Origin: Actinomycetes bacterium
GTDB taxonomy: Bacteria > Actinomycetota > Acidimicrobiia > Acidimicrobiales > Acidimicrobiaceae
Direction: 5' to 3'
Length of the DNA: 6,272 nucleotides
NCBI GenBank assembly: GCA_021790495.1
Contig: JAJYGZ010000013.1
Span: 1 to 6,272, forward strand
Part shown: in pieces, positions 1 to 6,272 of the stretch
Layout of the letters: each line of letters begins with the position of its first letter
Numbering within the stretch: the first letter of the stretch is position 1
Program-made: the position numbers and the translations under genes
The notes under the pieces: model-generated
The model's input: only the letters and a program-made list of their open reading frames with translations
The model's database searches: none
What the model was told of the DNA's origin: nothing

Positions 1-730
1 GTCTCGCCGTCTGGGGAGGTCCCACCTTGATTTCGGTGCGCGAGAATCCCGCAGCGCGCGCCATGCCATTTAGAGCACTTGCCGTCGGTGCAAAGTAGTT
101 GCTGTAGTCACCCTCGAGTTCGTTACCGGCATAGAACCGGAGCAATCCTTCGTCGTCATTTTTTCCCAGGTAGACCGCCGATGTCTCGATCACCGCGACA
201 CCCTTTGTGAGCGACCGCACGCGCTCGAGGGCTGTCAGTGGTTCGCGAAGATGGTAGAGAACGCCCAAGAAGAAGACGACATCGAAAGTTCCCAGTGCGT
301 CAGGAGTGACCTTCATAAAGTCGCCAACATAGGACTCGACGTTTGACGAAAGAGCTTCGCGAGCCAAGTCAAAGCCCGCCTTTCCGGGAAGTGAACTGCT
401 CCAGAATTCGGTCTCGTCCTTGCGATAATCCGGGAAGACGCCTTGGGTTTGGCACTGAGCCCAGTAGACGTTGCGCCGCGCCATGTCCACGCCCCAGGCG
501 TAATGGTCGAGCGCCACGACTCTGGTCGCACCTCGTTTTTCGGCGAAGAACGCGTTTAGACCATCCCAGGCACCTATGTCAAGCACTGTTTTTCCAGCTA
601 TTTCGGGAAGCTCATTGTCGGTAAGGTGTTTGGTTCTACTAATTCCCGGTGTAACGATTCCATCGCCGAGATCTATCGAATGACACCACTGTATTTCGGA
701 TACACGGCGTTCTAGAAGTTCTTTATCCAC
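1..730 (-). CDS. Class I SAM-dependent methyltransferase, CmoB/DUF1698-like (C-terminus cut by window edge)
   Basis: A frame on the minus strand stays open from the GTG at 730 to the left edge, giving 243 codons with no stop; the C-terminus lies outside. A Rossmann methyltransferase core is visible. Motif I is VLDIGAWDG (residues 49-57), the acidic end of strand beta2 is VVALDHY (D75), and the motif IV/V region FDVVFFLGVLYHLREPL spans about 149-165. The GVLYH block and the late FAPTASALNGMARAAGF stretch (213-229) are typical of the CmoB/Methyltransf_9 (DUF1698) family. Actinobacterial relatives usually carry a GxWDG rather than a GxGxG loop, as here. The expected reaction is methyl transfer from SAM in the cytosol; the acceptor is unknown. 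True CmoB carboxymethylates tRNA U34, but many lookalikes act on sugars or natural products, so no symbol is given. The start is uncertain: GTG 730, TTG 736 and GTG 748 are all in frame, and a GGGTGG stretch lies 8 nt before TTG 736. It is transcribed divergently from the Asp-box gene. Confidence 0.88.
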   Translation of the reverse strand, partial: MDKELLERRVSEIQWCHSIDLGDGIVTPGISRTKHLTDNELPEIAGKTVLDIGAWDGLNAFFAEKRGATRVVALDHYAWGVDMARRNVYWAQCQTQGVFPDYRKDETEFWSSSLPGKAGFDLAREALSSNVESYVGDFMKVTPDALGTFDVVFFLGVLYHLREPLTALERVRSLTKGVAVIETSAVYLGKNDDEGLLRFYAGNELEGDYSNYFAPTASALNGMARAAGFSRTEIKVGPPQTAR

Positions 731-1096
731 GCTCAAAAGTGTAACCACCCGAGAAACGACCGAGAGTCCAGCTCGGGGGCATTTGTAGCGTTGCCCAGTT
801 CGTATCGTGTTGTCTTGTGTCGTCGTTCCCACCGGGAAGCCCGTGATAGCCGCTTGAATGCAAGATGAGTGTGGTTGATCCTGGTCAAGTGGATGTCGCA
901 CGTCGCCACGGTTACTACGCTGCGTTTGCGCAGGGCATATCGTTACGGCCCAGTAAAAGCGGTTTCGCGCCTAAATGGGCGCGGTATCGTTGACCACAGG
1001 CGATATGAGCGCCCGAAATACAAGGGAGTCCTTCAATTATGTGGCGATAGCTTTCGATCCGGGTCACGACGAGGTTCGTTGACCTATAGTAGGCGA
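731..1096. other. Divergent intergenic region without a convincing gene
   Basis: This gap separates the methyltransferase start from the likely start of the Asp-box protein. The plus frame of the Asp-box gene is open back to a GTG at 869. The extra 76 codons are strongly Arg-rich and show no domain, and they would place an implausibly long basic segment before the membrane anchor, so they are probably not translated. Two small inverted repeats are present: TTCCC-acc-GGGAA at 826-838, and CGCGCC-taaatg-GGCGCG at 966-983 (6-bp stem, 6-nt loop). A TTGACC at 990-995 resembles a -35 element but has no good -10 partner at 16-18 nt. The promoters of both flanking genes must lie here or just inside, but none could be called confidently. 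Confidence 0.5.
966..983. repeat. GC-rich 6-bp inverted repeat upstream of the Asp-box gene
   Basis: CGCGCC, a six-base spacer TAAATG, then GGCGCG form a perfect 6+6 inverted repeat. It could be an operator or a small RNA hairpin in the 5' region of the Asp-box gene. It is not followed by a T tract, so it is not an evident intrinsic terminator. A repeat of this size may occur by chance in GC-rich DNA. Confidence 0.35.
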
Positions 1097-2347
1097 GTGC
1101 CTGAATCGAATGGTCGTAGCAATGGGCCGACCCAGACTCCCGCGAACCGAGCCACTAGGCGTTATCGCGCATCAGCGGGAGTCGCCCTAGGGGTATTGGT
1201 TGCAGTGGCCGCGATCTTGGTGAGAGATAAGACGCCGTCAACAGGTTCGGCATCTCCTAGAACCACTTCGAACTCTGCTGCGCTGAATTCCGCCGTGTCA
1301 GATACGACTTCTGGGGTATCCACGAGTTCGAGCCCAACCAAAACGAATGTCGTTGACCTCAATTGGATCGATGCTACATCTGGCTGGGCCTTGGCGACGC
1401 GGACCGGGGCAAACGGAAGTGACGAAGTTATCTTTTCCACCACAAACGGAGGTGCATCCTGGAGATCTGAAGTCGTTCAGATACCTCCGACGAGCTTTGG
1501 CCATATTCGATTCGCGAACCACCAGATCGGATATATCTGGGGTGGAGCCGCAAATGCCATCTACGTCTCAAACGACGGCGGTCGCACCTGGAACCCGCAA
1601 GTTGCACCCTGGACGATCGATCTCGAACCGGTAGGCTCGTCGCTTCTTAGGCTTGTAGCTAACCATGGATTGCCCGGACCAAGTTCGTTGCAATCACTAA
1701 GGCAAGGTTCGCGGGCATGGAAATCCGTCGATATTGGGAGTTCGACTGGCGAGGTAGGCGGGCGAATCATTGCGTCTGGTTCCACAACGTACATTGCGTT
1801 TCCGGGTGACATCGCCTCGGGCGTGAGAGGCGATTTGCACACCATCTTTTACCGGTCAGCCGACGGCTTTGTTACTTGGCAAAGATTCAGCGACCCATGC
1901 CCGACCGTTGGCGGCTTAGAACAAGTGGCATCATCTTATGCGGCTGGTCCTGGACTCGACTTCGCCGTGCTTTGCGCTCGGCTAAACGGCTCGTTGACAC
2001 CGACGTCGCTGCGGATCTCCAGCGACGGCGGGTCCACGTTCAGCCCGCCCATTACGCTGCCGAAGCTTTCTCCGGGTGTCGAATCGATCGCCATGCCAGC
2101 TCCCGAAACGATCGACATCGCCGCATTCAATACCGACGGATCTAGCACCGTTGAGACTTCGACTGATGGCGGCGCAACTTGGCGGGTCACTCTAAGTACG
2201 GCTACTGGGTTTGTTCAAGGCACGGTGCCGATACCTTGGCTCGGCTTCCAAACTAGCCATACGGGACGGGTTGCCTTTGGCATTGGATCCGGGGTATGGA
2301 CCACGACAGACGGAGGTGAACACTGGACACCTACCCCGCTCGGCTAA
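1097..2347 (+). CDS. Membrane-anchored Asp-box (BNR) repeat protein, predicted extracytoplasmic beta-propeller
   Basis: From the GTG at 1097 the product has 416 residues. A short basic N-terminus (about residues 1-24) leads into one hydrophobic segment, ASAGVALGVLVAVAAILV (about 25-42). This gives an N-in signal anchor, or an uncleaved signal peptide since no lipobox Cys follows. A Ser/Thr-rich linker comes next (about 43-84), then the main domain. Six Asp-box motifs (S/T-x-D/N-G-x-x-x-W/F) are readable: STTNGGASW, SNDGGRTW, SADGFVTW, SSDGGSTF, STDGGATW and TTTDGGEHW. The spacing suits a sialidase/sortilin/Ycf48-like beta-propeller, and DLNWIDATSGWALAT and FANHQIGYIWGG fit its strand repeats. 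No catalytic sialidase Arg triad is evident, so enzymatic activity is not claimed; a binding or scaffold role on the outer membrane face is more likely. Two cysteines in the exported part (DPCP and VLCA) could form a disulfide. The start is uncertain: TTG 1079 (GAGG 4 nt upstream), ATG 893 and GTG 869 are also in frame. No operon partner is visible. Confidence 0.82.
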   Translation: MPESNGRSNGPTQTPANRATRRYRASAGVALGVLVAVAAILVRDKTPSTGSASPRTTSNSAALNSAVSDTTSGVSTSSSPTKTNVVDLNWIDATSGWALATRTGANGSDEVIFSTTNGGASWRSEVVQIPPTSFGHIRFANHQIGYIWGGAANAIYVSNDGGRTWNPQVAPWTIDLEPVGSSLLRLVANHGLPGPSSLQSLRQGSRAWKSVDIGSSTGEVGGRIIASGSTTYIAFPGDIASGVRGDLHTIFYRSADGFVTWQRFSDPCPTVGGLEQVASSYAAGPGLDFAVLCARLNGSLTPTSLRISSDGGSTFSPPITLPKLSPGVESIAMPAPETIDIAAFNTDGSSTVETSTDGGATWRVTLSTATGFVQGTVPIPWLGFQTSHTGRVAFGIGSGVWTTTDGGEHWTPTPLG

Positions 2348-2367
2348 ATTCAACCGCGCCCCCGACA

Positions 2368-2392
2368 GCGACGCTTCTCAAAATGAGGTCGC
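2368..2392. terminator. Bulged hairpin between convergent genes, possible bidirectional terminator
   Basis: GCGAC (2368-2372) pairs with GTCGC (2388-2392), and CTCA (2377-2380) pairs with TGAG (2384-2387) around an AAA loop. The GCTT at 2373-2376 is left as a one-sided bulge. This gives nine base pairs, starting 20 nt after the stop of the Asp-box gene and lying about 50 nt beyond the stop of the convergent TetR gene. Neither strand shows a proper T run after the stem, so termination efficiency is doubtful. Position, not sequence strength, is the main support. Confidence 0.35.
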
Positions 2393-2443
2393 CGGTTTCC
2401 AAACGGTTTGCGCTTATCAGTATTGAGGCTAAAGTGCGGCGCC

Positions 2444-3025
2444 TTAATTCCGCGGACCACTAACTTTCGGAGCCGCGATACCTCCACAAAAGATCCCAGC
2501 GAGCTCGCGCGCGACTTGCGAGATGTCTTTTCCCTGTTCAGCGAGCATGATTGCACCGGGTCGGAGAAGTCCTCCAAAGTAAAACGCCAAGGATTCGGAG
2601 CTAAGCCCTGGACGTATTTCGCCAGCCGCGATACGGTTTGAGAAGAACTTCTCCAGGGGCGGACCAATCGTCTCGCGAGCACGGTGCTTGTGGGCGATAT
2701 GTGGCTCGTCTTGCAAAAGCAAGGTATAGCGGTGCGCCAAGGCGAGCATTACGGCCGCCAGGCTTTCCAATGCGGCTTGGATCTCCATGTCGTCTAGTCG
2801 CAGCGAACCGATCTTGGTCGCCGCTTCGGCGATGGCGGCTTCAAAGAGCGTCGCCACCATCGACTCGCGGGTGGGAAAATAACGATAAAGGGTCGCGCGG
2901 CCGACTCCGGCGGCTTCGGCGATCTCGCTCATCGAGGCAGATGCGCCCTTTTCGGTAAATACCAGCGACGCCGCGGTCAATAATGCCCCGAGGGTACGAT
3001 CGCGAACAGCGAGATTCTCTGCCAA
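2444..3025 (-). CDS. TetR/AcrR-family transcriptional regulator, probable repressor of the divergent MFS operon
   Basis: The product has 193 residues, the usual TetR length. The N-terminal DNA-binding domain is clear: helix 1 RTLGALLTAASLVFTEKG (10-27), then the helix-turn-helix MSEIAEAAGVGRATLYRYF (32-50), with the family's typical GVGRATLYRYFPTRE ending. Residues about 52-190 are the all-helical ligand-binding and dimerisation region. It is not conserved enough to name an inducer, although it contains HRYTLLLQDEPHIAHKHR (98-115). The start is a TTG at 3025, with AGGGGAG (3042-3036 on this strand) 10 nt upstream. The next in-frame Met (residue 32) would cut into the HTH, so the TTG is preferred. 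The gene is divergent from the DHA2 exporter across 148 AT-rich bases holding a palindrome, the standard layout of a local efflux repressor that also regulates itself. That regulatory target is inference from position. Confidence 0.93.
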   Translation of the reverse strand: MAENLAVRDRTLGALLTAASLVFTEKGASASMSEIAEAAGVGRATLYRYFPTRESMVATLFEAAIAEAATKIGSLRLDDMEIQAALESLAAVMLALAHRYTLLLQDEPHIAHKHRARETIGPPLEKFFSNRIAAGEIRPGLSSESLAFYFGGLLRPGAIMLAEQGKDISQVARELAGIFCGGIAAPKVSGPRN

Positions 3026-3065
3026 TTGACCACCACTCCCCTTTGATCGCCCGGCCTAGGTAATA

Positions 3066-3101
3066 ATCATAATTCGATTTAATCCAACTTGTTATCATAA
3101 T
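3066..3101. promoter_or_regulatory. Overlapping divergent promoter candidates between tetR and mfs1
   Basis: This segment is much more AT-rich than the flanking genes. For the exporter, CATAAT at 3096-3101 matches five of six positions of a TATAAT -10, with a poor -35 (TTCGAT, 3073-3078) 17 nt upstream. For tetR, the minus strand reads TATGAT at 3071-3066, also a five-of-six -10, again with a weak -35. The 8-mer ATCATAAT occurs twice in direct orientation, at 3066-3073 and 3094-3101, once at each -10 candidate. Shared elements at both promoters would let one repressor control both genes. The -10 calls rest on consensus matching only. Confidence 0.42.
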
Positions 3102-3105
3102 GATA
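3093..3105. promoter_or_regulatory. Perfect 13-bp palindrome, candidate TetR operator
   Basis: TATCAT-A-ATGATA is a perfect inverted repeat with 6-bp arms and a single central base, lying between tetR and the divergent exporter. TetR-family dimers commonly bind palindromes of this general size or slightly longer in exactly this position. It overlaps the best -10 candidate of the exporter (CATAAT, 3096-3101), so binding would be expected to block RNA polymerase. The symmetry does not extend outward. Palindromes are easier to get by chance in AT-rich DNA, so the assignment is moderate. Confidence 0.5.
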
Positions 3106-3140
3106 CACGTATGTCTCATTTCCTGATAGGGTTAACAAAA

Positions 3141-3170
3141 ATGAAAAGAAAAGCAGTGCAAGGGGATTAA
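3141..3170 (+). CDS. Possible 9-codon leader peptide just before the DHA2 exporter
   Basis: ATG at 3141 opens a frame encoding MKRKAVQGD and ends with TAA at 3168-3170, three bases before the exporter's ATG at 3174 and in the same frame. AGGG at 3128-3131, 9 nt upstream, could serve as its ribosome-binding site. The frame can also be read from an earlier ATG at 3111 (19 residues), but no Shine-Dalgarno precedes that one. The exporter's own AAGGGG (3160-3165) lies inside this frame, so a ribosome translating or stalled on it would directly affect initiation at the exporter. Short leaders control some resistance genes, but the length and position here could also be chance. No function is asserted. 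Confidence 0.25.
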   Translation: MKRKAVQGD

Positions 3171-4732
<1,562 letters not shown>

Positions 4733-4733
<1 letters not shown>

Positions 4734-4810
4734 TGTCGGAGGCGACCAAGCATAGGACGCGGTGGCCCGAGCCACGGAGTTCCAAAGTGTTTCCGATAAT
4801 CCTGACATGA
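4733..4810 (+). CDS. Possible 25-codon coupling ORF between the two MFS genes
   Basis: The stop of the first transporter overlaps an ATG as TAATG (4731-4735). That ATG opens a frame of 25 codons beginning MSEATKHRTRW and ending at TGA 4808-4810. The TGA overlaps, as ATGA (4807-4810), an ATG that is in frame with the second transporter (its residue 16). Stop-start overlaps at both ends are typical of termination-reinitiation coupling, so ribosomes finishing the first transporter could pass through this small frame to the second. The peptide is basic and has no recognisable domain; it may matter only as a ribosome path. GGAGG (4738-4742) lies inside it. The arrangement may be coincidental. Confidence 0.25.
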
Positions 4811-6096
4811 GAATTGCTGGGGCAAAGGCCAGGGTATCGGGTCTCTCGAAGGGCATTCTTGGTGCCGGAGGGCCGTCGGCCTCGGAGCGCCAGTTGCGGA
4901 TAATTTATCTGGCTCGAGCCCTGGTTAGCGCCTCGCGTGCCATCGCGGCCATCGGGGTGCCTGTCTATCTCGCGGCGAGGGGTTTCAGCGCCAGCAAGCT
5001 GGGACTCATCTTTGCGCTCGGGTCGGTGTTCTCGCTGATAATCTCCTTCGTGATCGGCGCCACTGCGGATCGCCACGGTCGGAAGGTCTTTCTGGTCGCC
5101 TATCCCTTGCTGGTTGCGGTCGCATCGTTTGTATTTGCATTTACCACCTCGGATGTGCTCTTGGCTGCCATGGCGATCGCCGCGAGCTTCGGACGGGGTG
5201 CGGGAGCGGGTGCCAGTGCAGTGGGACCCTACCAGCCTGCTGAAACTGCCCTGGTAGCAGATCTCGCGCACGCCTCTGGCCGAAGCAAGGCATTCTCTCG
5301 GATCACCCAAATGTCAATTCTGGGAAGTATCGCGGGATCAGGGGTTTCCGTCGTGGCGTTCGGAGGGCTAAGTGCCCACGGACACCACGACTCCTTTATG
5401 CCAGCGTTCTTGATCGCGGGCATCTTCGTTCTGGTCGGCGGATTGGTGGCGCTCGCCCTTGCCGATGACAGGCCGGCCGATACCAAGTGCCGCGAGCACA
5501 AGGGGGTTATCCCGAAAGGTTCCATAGGTCTGCTGGGGCGACTTTGGATTACCAACACGCTCAACGGTTTTGCGGTCGGGATGTTCGGTCCCTTCGTGAC
5601 GTATTTTCTTTATCGTAAATTCGGTGCGCCTCCGTCGGAAATAGCGCTTTTGTACCTGGTGGTCAATTTGGTGACGCTTGGACCGGTAGGGAGGGTCGCC
5701 GCGCTCGCGGCCCACTTCGGCAATATCCGTGTCACGGTGGCGCTTCGGCTCATCCAGGCGATATTGCTAATACCGTTCGCTTACGCTCCGGTATTCTGGG
5801 CAGCGGGTGCCATCTTTCTGATGAGGACGCTTGCACAGCGCAGCGCACTGCCCTTGAGGCAGTCGTACGTTCAGGCTATGAGCGATCCCGATGAACGAGC
5901 ACGCGTCGCGGCCCTTTCCAACATTCCCAGCCAAGCAGCGCTGGTGGTCTCCCCCGCGATTTCTGGCTACCTATTCGAGGTCGCTTCGCTTGAAATCCCG
6001 TTTTTCATCGGCGGAATACTGCAATTCGTCAGCACGATTTTTTACTGGGCCTTTTTCGCCAATTCGCCGCCGCCTGAAGAACGTCCCGACCTCTGA
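4762..6096 (+). CDS. MFS transporter, 12-TM type, second gene of the TetR-linked operon
   Basis: The product has 444 residues and about 12 hydrophobic helices, from roughly 46-70 (IIYLARALVSASRAIAAIGV) to 413-433. Motif A is clear in loop 2-3: GATADRHGRKVF (99-110), with the Asp and GRK triad. The first-half partner region reads FGRGAGAGAS (143-152) and PAETALVADLA (159-169). In the second half, LMRTLAQRSALPLRQSYVQAMSDPDERARVAAL (353-385) is the usual loop before helix 11, and VSPAISGYLFE (396-406) replaces the GPxxGG element. It is shorter than its neighbour and shares no detailed similarity, so it is not a recent duplicate. Substrate and direction are unknown; multidrug or metabolite efflux is a guess from the operon. 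An in-frame TAG at 4753 makes GTG 4762 the earliest start, with AGGA 4 nt upstream. ATG 4807 is an alternative that overlaps a stop codon. The N-terminus before TM1 is unusually long (about 45 residues) from the GTG and about 30 from the ATG. Confidence 0.92.
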   Translation: MARATEFQSVSDNPDMRIAGAKARVSGLSKGILGAGGPSASERQLRIIYLARALVSASRAIAAIGVPVYLAARGFSASKLGLIFALGSVFSLIISFVIGATADRHGRKVFLVAYPLLVAVASFVFAFTTSDVLLAAMAIAASFGRGAGAGASAVGPYQPAETALVADLAHASGRSKAFSRITQMSILGSIAGSGVSVVAFGGLSAHGHHDSFMPAFLIAGIFVLVGGLVALALADDRPADTKCREHKGVIPKGSIGLLGRLWITNTLNGFAVGMFGPFVTYFLYRKFGAPPSEIALLYLVVNLVTLGPVGRVAALAAHFGNIRVTVALRLIQAILLIPFAYAPVFWAAGAIFLMRTLAQRSALPLRQSYVQAMSDPDERARVAALSNIPSQAALVVSPAISGYLFEVASLEIPFFIGGILQFVSTIFYWAFFANSPPPEERPDL

Positions 6097-6121
6097 CCGT
6101 ATCGGTAGCAGCCAAAACAGA

Positions 6122-6148
6122 TCCGCCCTTCAGGTCTTGGTCGGCGGA
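6122..6148 (+). terminator. Weak hairpin downstream of the MFS operon
   Basis: TCCGCC (6122-6127) and GGCGGA (6143-6148) are perfect 6-bp arms around a 15-nt loop, 25 nt after the stop of the second transporter. No T tract follows, and the loop is long, so this is at best a Rho-independent terminator of poor quality or a 3'-end stabilising stem. A smaller ACCG-tat-CGGT stem overlaps the stop codon at 6096-6106. Confidence 0.25.
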
Positions 6149-6168
6149 GCCGGAAATTTCGCGCGGTC

Positions 6169-6272
6169 TTAGCGCTTCGAAGATTGCCGATTTGGCTGAA
6201 AAACTGTCCCAAAGTACTTGGCCCCGCCGGGGAATTTGCCCACCGGCCGGAGCTGGTCGGCTCGAACCGTGT
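6169..6272 (-). CDS. Possible C-terminal end of a convergent gene (partial, unidentified)
   Basis: On the minus strand one frame enters from the right edge and stops at TAA (6171-6169), encoding 33 residues that end ...KYFGTVFQPNRQSSKR. The composition looks protein-like, and the stop lies a reasonable 72 nt from the stop of the convergent MFS gene. The other two minus frames are also open through this segment and run into the MFS gene, so the choice is not secure. No domain is recognisable. The segment may instead be non-coding. Confidence 0.25.
   Translation of the reverse strand, partial: TVRADQLRPVGKFPGGAKYFGTVFQPNRQSSKR
6222..6250. repeat. Pair of GC palindromes near the right edge
   Basis: CCCCG-C-CGGGG (6222-6232) and CCGGCCGG (6243-6250) are perfect short palindromes 10 nt apart. 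The first is too tight for a simple RNA hairpin without opening inner pairs. If a convergent gene reads through here they may just reflect Gly/Pro codons. No function is assigned. Confidence 0.3.

Noticed and set aside
343..624. 93-codon plus-strand frame opposite the methyltransferase
   Set aside because: It is antisense to a gene with clear SAM-binding motifs. Its product is Arg/Pro-rich with no domain.
731..1096. Riboswitch or structured RNA in the long 5' region of the Asp-box gene
   Set aside because: Only isolated 5-6 bp stems were seen. I did not recognise the conserved core of any known riboswitch class.
2638..2958. 106-codon plus-strand frame opposite the TetR gene
   Set aside because: It overlaps the HTH-encoding part of tetR on the other strand and is very Arg-rich. 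There is no independent support.
6222..6232. CCCCGCCGGGG as an intrinsic terminator
   Set aside because: The loop would be a single base, and no T run follows on either strand.

Overview
The window reads as a chromosomal stretch from a moderately GC-rich bacterium (roughly mid-to-high 50s % GC by eye, not computed). The frequent GTG/TTG starts, a membrane-anchored Asp-box (BNR) protein with a Ser/Thr-rich stalk, a DUF1698-type methyltransferase of a kind common in actinobacterial surface-glycan and secondary-metabolite loci, and a TetR/DHA2 efflux pair all suit an actinobacterium-like host. An acidimicrobial lineage is possible. No rRNA or marker gene is present, so this placement is inference only.

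Layout, left to right. (1) 1-730, minus strand: the N-terminal 243 codons of a class I SAM-dependent methyltransferase of the CmoB/DUF1698-like group, running off the left edge. (2) 731-1096: a divergent intergenic stretch with no convincing gene, only small inverted repeats. (3) About 1097-2347, plus strand: a signal-anchored protein with six Asp-box motifs, predicted to be an extracytoplasmic beta-propeller. (4) 2348-2443: a short convergent gap with a bulged hairpin. (5) 2444-3025, minus strand: a TetR-family repressor. (6) 3026-3173: an AT-rich divergent promoter region with a perfect 13-bp palindrome and a possible short leader peptide. (7) 3174-4733, plus strand: a 14-TM DHA2 (QacA/EmrB-type) exporter. 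(8) 4762-6096, plus strand: a second, 12-TM MFS transporter, 28 nt downstream. (9) 6097-6272: a 3' flank, possibly with the tail of a convergent gene.

The core functional unit is tetR <-> mfs1-mfs2. A TetR repressor probably controls both its own gene and a two-gene MFS operon from the shared AT-rich region, in the classic arrangement for ligand-induced efflux. The most unusual detail is at the translation level. A 25-codon frame begins inside the stop of mfs1 (TAATG) and ends at an ATGA overlap with an internal ATG of mfs2. A second tiny frame ends three bases before the mfs1 ATG. Together these suggest a chain of coupled translation, though coincidence is not excluded.

I see no CRISPR array, tRNA, rRNA, transposase, integrase or toxin-antitoxin pair. 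No complete new system is evident. The window is mostly ordinary accessory chromosome with a few details worth checking.
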